A stretch of 10,478 nucleotides of DNA from contig JAKPGH010000011.1 of NCBI GenBank assembly GCA_029550985.1, positions 1 to 10,478 of the forward strand. The letters are read 5' to 3'. Below are positions 1 to 6,242 of this stretch, piece by piece. A program made the translations under genes and the position numbers. The first letter of the stretch is position 1. Every line of letters starts with the position of its first letter. The notes under the pieces were generated by a model that was given only the letters and a program-made list of their open reading frames with translations, did not search any database and had not been told where the DNA came from. The stretch comes from Bacillota bacterium. GTDB taxonomy: Bacteria; Bacillota; Clostridia; Oscillospirales; Ruminococcaceae.

Positions 1-19
1 AAAACGGTAGCGCGTTTTT
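1..19 (+). terminator. Possible right arm of a truncated upstream terminator
   Basis: The window opens with AAAACGGTAGCGCG followed by a run of five T. This is the form of the 3' arm of an intrinsic terminator whose 5' arm lies outside the window. A short AAAACG/CGTTTT pairing is also possible within these bases. If correct, the Crp/Fnr gene at 41 begins a new transcription unit with its promoter very close by. The missing left arm keeps this tentative. Confidence 0.25.
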
Positions 20-40
20 GCCTGATGACTGAGGTTCCCA

Positions 41-751
41 ATGACGTATGAGAGGGTGACAGATGGAATGATACCGCAGAACCCTGTGGACGTGACGGAA
101 GTCTGTGAAAGGTTGCCCTTTTGGCCACACCTGTCCCCCCAAGAGCGGGAACGAGTTACGGAGCGAATGACCCTGCTCCACTATAAGGCCGGGCAGACGG
201 TTCGCGGAGGAAACGGCGATTGTCTCGGCCTTGTGATTGTGGTGCAGGGGGTGCTGCGGGCCTATCTTCTCTCCCCCAACGGGCGGGAGATTACCCTGTA
301 CCGGATGAAGGCGGGAGATTACTGTGTGCTGGCCGCCTCCTGCGTGTTGGACGCCATCTCCTTTGACACCATGGTGGACGCCGAGGAGGACAGCGACGTT
401 TTGCTGCTGCCGGTGGACGTTTACGCCTCCCTGATGAGAAACAACCTGTACGTGGAGCGGGACACCTATAAAATGGCCACCGAGCGGTTTTCCGACGTGG
501 TGGCGGGGCTGGAGCGCCTGGCGTTTATGAATCTGGAGCAGCGGCTCATTTCCTTTTTGCTGGACGAAACCGCCGAAAACGGCTCCAACACCATCCACAT
601 GACCCACGAGCAGATTGCCGTCAATATCGGCAGCGCGCGGGAAGTGGTCAGCCGCTCCCTGAAAAGTCTGGCTGCAAGGGGATGGGTGGAGCTGTTCCGC
701 GGAGGGGTCCGGCTGAAAGACAAGGAAATGCTCTATCAGCTCATTCAATAA
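41..751 (+). CDS. Crp/Fnr-family transcriptional regulator
   Basis: A 236-aa cytoplasmic DNA-binding regulator. Residues about 25-130 match the cyclic-nucleotide-binding-like beta-roll: LPFWPHLSPQERE opening helix, a GQTV strand, a VVQGVLRAYLLSPNGREITLYRMKAGD core, then VLLLPVDVYASLM leading into the dimer helix. Residues about 162-228 form the Crp-type winged helix: MTHEQIAVNIG, then recognition helix SAREVVSRSLKSL, then GWVELFRGGVRL. Length is normal for the family. Cysteines lie at 22, 61, 95 and 101. There is no FNR-like N-terminal Cys cluster, so a [4Fe-4S] oxygen sensor of the E. coli FNR kind is unlikely. The canonical cAMP-pocket Arg-Ser motif is not obvious, so the ligand is unknown. 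The ATG at 41 has a modest GAGG five bases upstream; an in-frame ATG at 68 is a possible alternative. It converges on the DegT-like gene, so no operon partner is visible. Confidence 0.9.
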   Translation: MTYERVTDGMIPQNPVDVTEVCERLPFWPHLSPQERERVTERMTLLHYKAGQTVRGGNGDCLGLVIVVQGVLRAYLLSPNGREITLYRMKAGDYCVLAASCVLDAISFDTMVDAEEDSDVLLLPVDVYASLMRNNLYVERDTYKMATERFSDVVAGLERLAFMNLEQRLISFLLDETAENGSNTIHMTHEQIAVNIGSAREVVSRSLKSLAARGWVELFRGGVRLKDKEMLYQLIQ

Positions 752-796
752 CTGATAGTATAATTTAATATTATTATACATATAGATGACGCTTTC

Positions 797-817
797 TATA
801 TTCCGGTTAGGAATATA
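797..817. repeat. Perfect 8-bp inverted repeat in AT-rich gap
   Basis: TATATTCC (797-804) and GGAATATA (810-817) are perfect reverse complements around a 5-nt loop. They sit in the AT-rich gap between two convergent genes. The element could be a weak hairpin contributing to termination on either strand, or a protein-binding palindrome. No gene start lies nearby that it would obviously control. The gap (752-897) otherwise holds only AT-rich sequence and the larger hairpin at 845-875. Confidence 0.4.
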
Positions 818-844
818 CATTTCAAACTTTACTATATGTACATC

Positions 845-875
845 AGGACCTGCAAATATTCCCTTTGCAGGTCCT
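845..875. terminator. Hairpin between convergent genes, probable bidirectional terminator
   Basis: AGGACCTGCAAA (845-856) pairs perfectly with TTTGCAGGTCCT (864-875), giving a 12-bp stem with a 7-nt loop. It lies between the stop codons of the Crp/Fnr gene (751) and the minus-strand DegT-like gene (898). No strong U-tract follows on either strand, so the call rests on stem quality and position. It would serve both convergent genes. Confidence 0.6.
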
Positions 876-897
876 TGCTCCATCTATTATCATCCTA

Positions 898-1992
898 TCA
901 GTTGCACTCGTCCATGGCCTGCAGCAGGCAGCGGGCGATGTGCTCCGTCAGGTGGGGGCTGAGGTAGGGGTGGATGGGCAGGGAAAGCAGCCGGCCCGCC
1001 AGGGAAAGGGCGTTGACCAGCATGACCCGATTCCATGGGTCCCGGTCGGTCTGCATGCCGCAGAAGGGCGCGCCGGCGGGGATGTTGAGCTCCCGCAGTC
1101 TGGCCACCACCTTGCCGCGCTCCCGAGACCGGGGCAGGGCCACCACCAGCTGGCTGTAGACGCTTTTGGCTCCCCGCACCAGCTGCTGCATCCGGAGTTT
1201 GCCTGCCAACATGGTGCGGTAAATGTGGGCGATGTTGCGCCGCTGCTCCGCCTGATAGGCGCAGTGCTCCAGCCGGGCATTGATGAGATAGGCGTCCACG
1301 CTGCCCATGCGGGGAACAGTCGGCTCCCCCAAAACCTGCTGCTGTCTTGCCTGGCGCAGGGCCCTCAGCCGGCGGGCATCGTCGTCCCTTTGGCAAAAAA
1401 TAGCCCCGCCTCCCAGCTCCTCGAGGGGGCAGGGAGTGGCAAAGGAAGCCACCGCGAAGCGGCCGAAGCTTCCGGCGGGGCGGCCGTCGATTTCCGCTCC
1501 AAAGGCGCCGGAAAGGTCCTCGATGAGGACAATCCCCTCGCTGCGGCAGATTTCCTCCAGCGCGGCGTAATTGCAGGGCGCTCCAAACAGGTCGGTGGCA
1601 ATTAAAGCCGAAGGGACAGGCCTTCCCATCCGGCGCAGTTTGTACAAGGCGTATTCCAGACAGTAGGGGTCGATGGTGTAGGTATTGGGGTTGACGTCCA
1701 CAAAGACCGGGGATGCTCCCGCCAGCATCATGCCCTGCACCGGCAGAGCACAGCCCAAAGCGGCGCAGAGCACCGTATCCCCCGGCAACACCCCCACGGT
1801 GGTCAGGGCCAGAGCAATGCCGCTGGCCGCATCGGATACGGCAACGCAGTGGTTGGTGCCCACCCACTGGGCCAACCGGTGCTCCAGCGCAAAAACATCT
1901 TCGCTGAGAATGAGTTCCACCGCAGGGCGCAGTTCCGTTTCCTTCGGACAAGCCTCCTGCTGATAGATGGTTTGAAACACTTGCTGTTCCAT
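898..1992 (-). CDS. DegT/DnrJ/EryC1/StrS-fold protein lacking the PLP lysine
   Basis: A 364-aa protein with the family's landmarks in order: FALEHRLAQWVGTNHCVAVSD (34-54), LAGASPVFVDVNPNTYTID (90-108), ATDLFGAPCNYAALEEIC (132-149), GIVLIEDLSGAFGAEIDG (153-170), GSFGRFAVASF (174-184), ELGGGAIF (192-199) and LSLPIHPYLSPHLTEHI (336-352). Known members transfer amino groups to nucleotide-linked keto-sugars using PLP on a lysine in an SFxxxKxxxxGEGG motif. Here the motif reads SFATPCPLEELGGGA, so Cys188 replaces lysine and the acidic residue of GEGG is Gly. The phosphate-binding SGT is DAA (54-56), the usual ring-stacking aromatic is replaced (about Cys81), and only the pyridine-binding Asp (D159) remains. 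The frame is intact, so this looks like a selected protein, not a pseudogene. The ATG at 1992 has a GGGGGC ribosome site. Activity is unknown: PLP-independent enzyme, sensor or pseudoenzyme. No sugar-biosynthesis genes are adjacent. Confidence 0.8.
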   Translation of the reverse strand: MEQQVFQTIYQQEACPKETELRPAVELILSEDVFALEHRLAQWVGTNHCVAVSDAASGIALALTTVGVLPGDTVLCAALGCALPVQGMMLAGASPVFVDVNPNTYTIDPYCLEYALYKLRRMGRPVPSALIATDLFGAPCNYAALEEICRSEGIVLIEDLSGAFGAEIDGRPAGSFGRFAVASFATPCPLEELGGGAIFCQRDDDARRLRALRQARQQQVLGEPTVPRMGSVDAYLINARLEHCAYQAEQRRNIAHIYRTMLAGKLRMQQLVRGAKSVYSQLVVALPRSRERGKVVARLRELNIPAGAPFCGMQTDRDPWNRVMLVNALSLAGRLLSLPIHPYLSPHLTEHIARCLLQAMDECN

Positions 1993-2032
1993 TGCAAAGC
2001 CCCCGTTTGGTTAATACCGTAATCCAAACATG

Positions 2033-2046
2033 TGATAGCTCTATCA
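2033..2046. promoter_or_regulatory. Operator-like dyad at predicted start of DegT-like transcription
   Basis: TGATAG (2033-2038) and CTATCA (2041-2046) are perfect reverse complements separated by CT. The dyad abuts the predicted -10 box of the minus-strand gene and covers its expected transcription start, which is where a repressor would bind. It is somewhat reminiscent of Crp/Fnr half-sites (TGTGA begins at 2031), but the spacing does not match the canonical Crp or Fnr consensus. Confidence 0.35.
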
Positions 2047-2051
2047 TTATA
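2046..2051 (-). promoter_or_regulatory. Predicted -10 box for the DegT-like gene
   Basis: The minus strand reads TATAAT exactly here, about 54 bases upstream of the DegT-like start codon. A TCGACA (2073-2078, five of six matches to the -35 consensus) lies upstream, but the 21-bp spacer is longer than usual. The -35 assignment is therefore uncertain. No equally good plus-strand promoter for sbcD was found in 1993-2118. Confidence 0.45.
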
Positions 2052-2106
2052 CAAATTGTAGAAATCATATCCTGTCGAACGTTGAACAATGGAAAAACAT
2101 ATTCTC

Positions 2107-2112
2107 GGGAGG
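2107..2112 (+). promoter_or_regulatory. Ribosome binding site fixing the sbcD start
   Basis: GGGAGG lies six bases before the GTG at 2119. The ATG at 2089 in the same frame has no such site and would add ten residues ahead of the conserved KLLHTSDWHLG opening. The GTG is therefore the better start. Confidence 0.8.
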
Positions 2113-2118
2113 GATTGT

Positions 2119-3279
2119 GTGAAGCTGTTACATACATCCGACTGGCATTTGGGGAAAAACCTCTACGAACATTCCCTGCTGGAAGACCAGGCCCATTTTT
2201 TGGACTGGCTTCTGCAGGTGATGGAAGAGGAACAGGTGGAGGCTCTGGTCATTGCGGGAGACGTCTATCACCGGTCGGTTCCCCCCGCCGACGCCATAGC
2301 CCTTTACGACCAGTTTTTGAACCGCGCCATTCTGAAGTTGGGCATACCGGTGCTGACGGTGGCGGGAAACCACGACAGCGGCGCCCGGTTGGAGTTTGCC
2401 GGAGAGCTGCTGGGGGCCGTGGGCTACCATGTGGCGGGCAAACCCAGGCAGGAACTGGCCCGCGTCACCTTAAACGACCGCCACGGCCCGGTGGTGTTCT
2501 GGCTGCTGCCCTACCTGTTCCCCGCCGATGTTCGTGCTCTCCTTCCAAATAGCGATGCTCGCACCTTTCAGTCGGCTTACGAGGTGCTCCTGGGGGAAAA
2601 CCTGCCGTTGATGGACAAAAGCGTCCGCAACGTCATGGTGGCCCACGGCCTGTTTGCCGGTCAGGAGCCGGTGATACTCAGCGAATCGGAGTGGAGCGTC
2701 GGAGGGATGGACGCCGTCAGCGCCGCCATTTTCCAGGACTTCGACTACGCGGCCTTAGGCCATCTTCACGCCCCTCAAAAGGTGGGGGAGAAGGTCCGGT
2801 ACAGCGGCTCTCCCCTTAAGTATTCCCTCTCGGAGGAACATCAGCGCAAATCGGTGTCGCTGGTGGAGCTGGGCGCTCCCGGCAGCCCGGTGAAGATTCG
2901 GGAGATTCCGGTGCCTGCGCTCCACGATGTGAGAAGAATTGCCGGGCGCTTTGACGATTTGATGAATCCCGGCTGGCATGAAAACAAAAACTTTGAGGAC
3001 TATGTCTTTGCCGAAATTTCCGACGAAGGCGTTTTATACGCCATGGAAAAGCTCCGCACCCTGTTTCCCCGCCTTTTGGGGGTCAGTTTGCCCTTCCGGG
3101 AGGTGGAGGGGGAGGCGGTGCAGATTGGGGCTGCCCGGGAGCGGATGACCATGGAGCAGCACTTTGCCCGCTTCTACCGGGAAACCACCGGAGAGGAGCT
3201 GCCGGAGGAGCATCGGGCGGTGCTCCGGGAACTGATTGCGTCGCTGGAAGAGGAAAAGCGGGAGGTGTACCAGAGTTGA
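2119..3279 (+). CDS. sbcD: SbcD, nuclease subunit of the SbcCD exonuclease
   Basis: A 386-aa Mre11-like metallophosphoesterase. With SbcC it forms the complex that degrades double-stranded DNA ends and cleaves hairpins and protein-blocked ends. The metal-binding motifs are present in order: HTSDWHLG (D8, H10), AGDVYHRS (D48; His51 follows as in Mre11's GDLFH, where E. coli SbcD has Asp), AGNHDSG (N84, H85), MVAHG (H176) and ALGHLHAP (H215, H217). The YSGSPLKYSLSEE segment after the last motif is typical of the family. Residues about 270-386 form the capping and SbcC-binding part. Length is close to the usual 375-420. The GTG start at 2119 is chosen from its ribosome site and the family N-terminus. 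The stop codon overlaps the sbcC TTG start, indicating translational coupling. Confidence 0.95.
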   Translation: MKLLHTSDWHLGKNLYEHSLLEDQAHFLDWLLQVMEEEQVEALVIAGDVYHRSVPPADAIALYDQFLNRAILKLGIPVLTVAGNHDSGARLEFAGELLGAVGYHVAGKPRQELARVTLNDRHGPVVFWLLPYLFPADVRALLPNSDARTFQSAYEVLLGENLPLMDKSVRNVMVAHGLFAGQEPVILSESEWSVGGMDAVSAAIFQDFDYAALGHLHAPQKVGEKVRYSGSPLKYSLSEEHQRKSVSLVELGAPGSPVKIREIPVPALHDVRRIAGRFDDLMNPGWHENKNFEDYVFAEISDEGVLYAMEKLRTLFPRLLGVSLPFREVEGEAVQIGAARERMTMEQHFARFYRETTGEELPEEHRAVLRELIASLEEEKREVYQS

Positions 3280-6167
3280 GACCCCTTGTACTGACCATGA
3301 AGGCTTTTGGCCCCTACGCCGGCACCCAGGTGGTGGACTTTACGGGCCTGGGGGGCGAGGAGATTTTCCTCATTACCGGGGACACCGGAGCGGGAAAAAC
3401 CACCCTCTTCGACGCTATTTCCTTTGCCTTATACGGCAGCGCCAGTGGGGAGGGCCGGCAAGCCCAGAGCTTTAAAAGCCATTTCGCCAGGGAAGAGGAA
3501 ATTTGCAGCGTCACCCTGCGGTTTTTGCTGGGGGGCAAAGTATATGAAGTGTTCCGCTCCCCCAAACAGAACGTCCCCAAGCGGGACGGCACCGTCCGGG
3601 AAATCGGGGAAAAGGCGGAGCTGACCCTGCCCAACGGGGACATCCTGTCGGGGACGCGGGTGGTGGACGCCAAAATCATCGAGCTGCTGGGGCTGAACCA
3701 CCGCCAATTCAAGCAGACCATGATGCTGGCGCAGGGGGAGTTTGCCCGCTTGATTGAGGCCAACAGCACCGAAAAGCAGGAGATTTTCTCCCGCATCTTC
3801 GACACCGCCGCCTTTGCGGAGCTGTCCAACAAGCTTTCGTCGGAGGAAGGCGAGCTGCGCCGCCAGCTGGAAGGGCAGCAGCAGGCCATTTACCGCATCA
3901 TTCGGGCGCTGGTGCGTCTTGGGCATACCTCTTTGGACACCGAGGATGCTCCTTTCCAGCCCTGGGAGGTCATCTCCCAAACGGTGTTGGACGCGGTGGC
4001 GTTGGACAAGGCGAGAGCCGAGCAGCTGGCGGGGGATATCGCAGCGCTGGAGCAGGAGCGCCTTGCCATGGACCTGCCCGGCAAAAAGGCCATGAACCAG
4101 AAGCTCAGCCGATTGGAGCAGTTGGAGGAAGTGCTGGCGGGGCTGGAGGAACAGGCTCCCGAAATGGAGCGCCGCGGCGCCCTGCTCAAAGAGCTGCGCA
4201 AAGCCCGGGAGCTTGCCGCCCAGGAAGGGGCCCTCAACCACACCCGGGAGATAGTCCGGGAAGCCAAAGAGCGCATTGCCGCTCTGGAACAGGAAATCGG
4301 ACGGCAGCAGCCGGTGTATCTGCAGGCAAAGGAGGCCGCCCGGCAGGCGCCGCAGTTGGCGGCTCAGGCGGAGGAAGCCCGCCGTAAAGCCGACGAGCTT
4401 GCCCGGCGGGAGGAGAAGGCGCTGCTGTACCTCCAACGCCGCCGGGAGCTGCAAAAACTTCAGGAGCGGCTCCATCACGTGCAGGAGGAGCTGTTCCTGG
4501 CCGGCCTTGCGCAGCAGCGGCAAGAGCGGCGGGAGAAAATCAAGGAACTGGAAAAGCTGCTTCAGTCCTTGCAGGAGCTGGAGCGCCTGACCCAAGGGGC
4601 TGCCCAGGCGGACGAGCGGCGCAAAGTGGCGGCCCAAAAAGCGGATGAGCTGTTCCGCGCCTTTTTGGAGGGGCAGGCGGTGCTGCTGGCCATGGAACTG
4701 CAGGAGGGAAAGCCCTGCCCGGTGTGCGGCGCGGAGCATCATCCCTGCCCGGCAAAGTCGGAGCAGGCGCCCCCCGACCAGGCAAAGGTGGAGAAGGCCC
4801 GGCAGGAGGCGGCCCAGGCGGAGGAGTATTTCCGCCAGGCGCAGATGAAGCTCGCGGCCCTTGCCGACCAGGCGGCATTTCAGGCCAAAGCCTTGGGCCT
4901 GGAGCCTCAAACCGCAAAAGCCGACACCCAAAAGCAGTTGCAGGAGCTGCTGGCCCTGCAAAAGGAGGAGGAGCAAGCCCATCCCAGGCTCGTCGAAGCC
5001 GAGCGGGACAACCTTGCCTCCTGCCGGGAGGAGCTGGAGGCGGAGGCGGCTTTGCTGCGGGAAAAAGCGGCCGCCCACCAGGCGGTGCTGGAGGCCGAAA
5101 GCGGGGAAGATCCCGCCGTTTTGGCCGAACAAAAAGCAATTCAGCTTTCTTTGGCTCAAGAAAAGAAGAATTTGTACGATAATCTTATGGAGGAGTTTAA
5201 CCGAGCCAAAGGAGAGCTGGAGCGCCTGCAGGCGGCGGAAAAGGCCGCCCGGGAAGGATGGTTGGCCGCCGCCAAGCGGCTGGAGGAGCTGGAAGGGGCG
5301 TTTCAGCGGGGGCTGCGGGAAGCAGAGTTTGCCTGCTACGAGGAGTATGCGGCCCTTCTCCCTCAGATTTCCAAGATTGGGGCGTTGGAGGAGGCGGTTC
5401 AAAAATTTGCCTCCGGACTCAGCGCCACCAAAGCCCAGGTGGAGCAGCTTCGGGAGGAAACGGCAGGCGCTAAGCGCTATGACATCGCCTCGTTGGAGCA
5501 GCGATGGAACCGCCTGGGGGAGGAAATCACCCAAAAGCGGGAGGAGAAAGCCCGCCTTGCCATGACCATCAGCGGCTCCTTAAGCTGCCTGGAGGAGCTG
5601 GAAAAGCTCCACAAGCGCACCCGCTCCCTTTCGGAGCGCTACGGCGTTGTGAAGGAGCTTTCGGGGCTGGCCAAGGGCAGCCGTCCTCCCTACGTCTCCT
5701 TTGAGCGGTATTTGCTCATCTCTTATTTTGAAGAAATCATTCAGCTGGCCAACATTTACCTGGCCAGAATGACCGATTCCCGCTTTCGGCTGCGGCGCAA
5801 GACCGCCAAAGCCCGCACCGCCGGTCTGGATTTGGACGTCCTGGACCAGCGCACCGGCACCTGCCGGGATGTATCCACCCTTTCGGGAGGGGAGAGCTTT
5901 AAGGCGTCCCTGGCGCTGGCCCTGGGGCTTTCCGACGTGGTGCAGATTCACGCCGGAGGCGTCAATCTGGGAGCCATCTTTATTGACGAAGGCTTCGGCA
6001 CGCTGGACGACCGCTCCCGGGAAAGCGCCATAGCCACCCTGCTCTCCCTTCGGCAGCAGGGCAGAATGGTGGGAATCATCTCCCATGTCAAGGAACTGCG
6101 CAACTACATACCCGCCCGGCTGGAGGTTGCGACTTCCCCCCGGGGCAGCCGCGTACAATGGGTCTAA
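3276..6167 (+). CDS. sbcC: SbcC, SMC-like ATPase subunit of the SbcCD exonuclease
   Basis: A 963-aa Rad50-like ATPase that opens and closes the SbcD nuclease on DNA. The N-terminal half-ATPase has Walker A GDTGAGKT (35-42) and a Q-loop region with LAQGEFARLIEA. Two long Glu/Gln/Ala/Lys-rich coiled-coil arms flank the zinc hook, PCPVCG, with Cys481 and Cys484. The C-terminal half carries signature LSGGES (about 869-874), Walker B AIFIDE (900-905) and the D-loop GTLDD. It is on the short side of the family (E. coli about 1050), mainly from shorter arms. The TTG start overlaps the sbcD stop by 4 bp (TTGA), with GGAGGT nine bases upstream. It yields the typical MRPLVLTMKAFGPYAGTQ opening; ATG 3297 would cut into that conserved strand. 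Long opposite-strand open frames across this gene reflect GC and codon bias only. Confidence 0.96.
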   Translation: MRPLVLTMKAFGPYAGTQVVDFTGLGGEEIFLITGDTGAGKTTLFDAISFALYGSASGEGRQAQSFKSHFAREEEICSVTLRFLLGGKVYEVFRSPKQNVPKRDGTVREIGEKAELTLPNGDILSGTRVVDAKIIELLGLNHRQFKQTMMLAQGEFARLIEANSTEKQEIFSRIFDTAAFAELSNKLSSEEGELRRQLEGQQQAIYRIIRALVRLGHTSLDTEDAPFQPWEVISQTVLDAVALDKARAEQLAGDIAALEQERLAMDLPGKKAMNQKLSRLEQLEEVLAGLEEQAPEMERRGALLKELRKARELAAQEGALNHTREIVREAKERIAALEQEIGRQQPVYLQAKEAARQAPQLAAQAEEARRKADELARREEKALLYLQRRRELQKLQERLHHVQEELFLAGLAQQRQERREKIKELEKLLQSLQELERLTQGAAQADERRKVAAQKADELFRAFLEGQAVLLAMELQEGKPCPVCGAEHHPCPAKSEQAPPDQAKVEKARQEAAQAEEYFRQAQMKLAALADQAAFQAKALGLEPQTAKADTQKQLQELLALQKEEEQAHPRLVEAERDNLASCREELEAEAALLREKAAAHQAVLEAESGEDPAVLAEQKAIQLSLAQEKKNLYDNLMEEFNRAKGELERLQAAEKAAREGWLAAAKRLEELEGAFQRGLREAEFACYEEYAALLPQISKIGALEEAVQKFASGLSATKAQVEQLREETAGAKRYDIASLEQRWNRLGEEITQKREEKARLAMTISGSLSCLEELEKLHKRTRSLSERYGVVKELSGLAKGSRPPYVSFERYLLISYFEEIIQLANIYLARMTDSRFRLRRKTAKARTAGLDLDVLDQRTGTCRDVSTLSGGESFKASLALALGLSDVVQIHAGGVNLGAIFIDEGFGTLDDRSRESAIATLLSLRQQGRMVGIISHVKELRNYIPARLEVATSPRGSRVQWV

Positions 6168-6226
6168 AGGCTTTTTGCGGTTGGGCAGGGCTGCGGTTCC
6201 AACACGGGATTCGTGACTGTGAAGTT

Positions 6227-6233
6227 AAGGAGG
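6227..6233 (+). promoter_or_regulatory. Ribosome binding site fixing the LRR-protein start
   Basis: A perfect AAGGAGG sits nine bases before a TTG at 6243. GTG codons at 6213 and 6219 lie upstream in frame, but the site falls inside the coding region they would open and neither has a comparable signal. The TTG at 6243 is therefore preferred. Confidence 0.7.
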
Positions 6234-6242
6234 CTGAATAGC

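Noticed and set aside
759..764. TATAAT on the plus strand after the Crp/Fnr gene
   Set aside because: It lies in an AT-rich gap with no plus-strand gene downstream and no spaced -35, so chance is the simplest explanation.
1435..1460. Sequencing error or frameshift as the explanation for the missing PLP lysine
   Set aside because: The flanking residues FAVASF and LEELGGGAIF stay in frame on both sides, and the codon is a clear TGC. Other cofactor residues far from it are also changed.
890..2137. A 415-codon minus-strand frame covering the whole DegT-like gene, considered as a sign of a frameshift
   Set aside because: The 364-aa frame has every DegT landmark in one uninterrupted frame from start to stop. 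The other frame gives Gly/Pro/Arg-rich low-complexity protein without motifs.
3429..5534. A 701-codon open frame on the minus strand inside sbcC
   Set aside because: It is antisense to a gene with all Rad50-family motifs. Its Leu/Gln/Arg-rich composition mirrors the GC-rich Gln/Glu/Leu codons of the coiled coil, and it has no recognisable domain.
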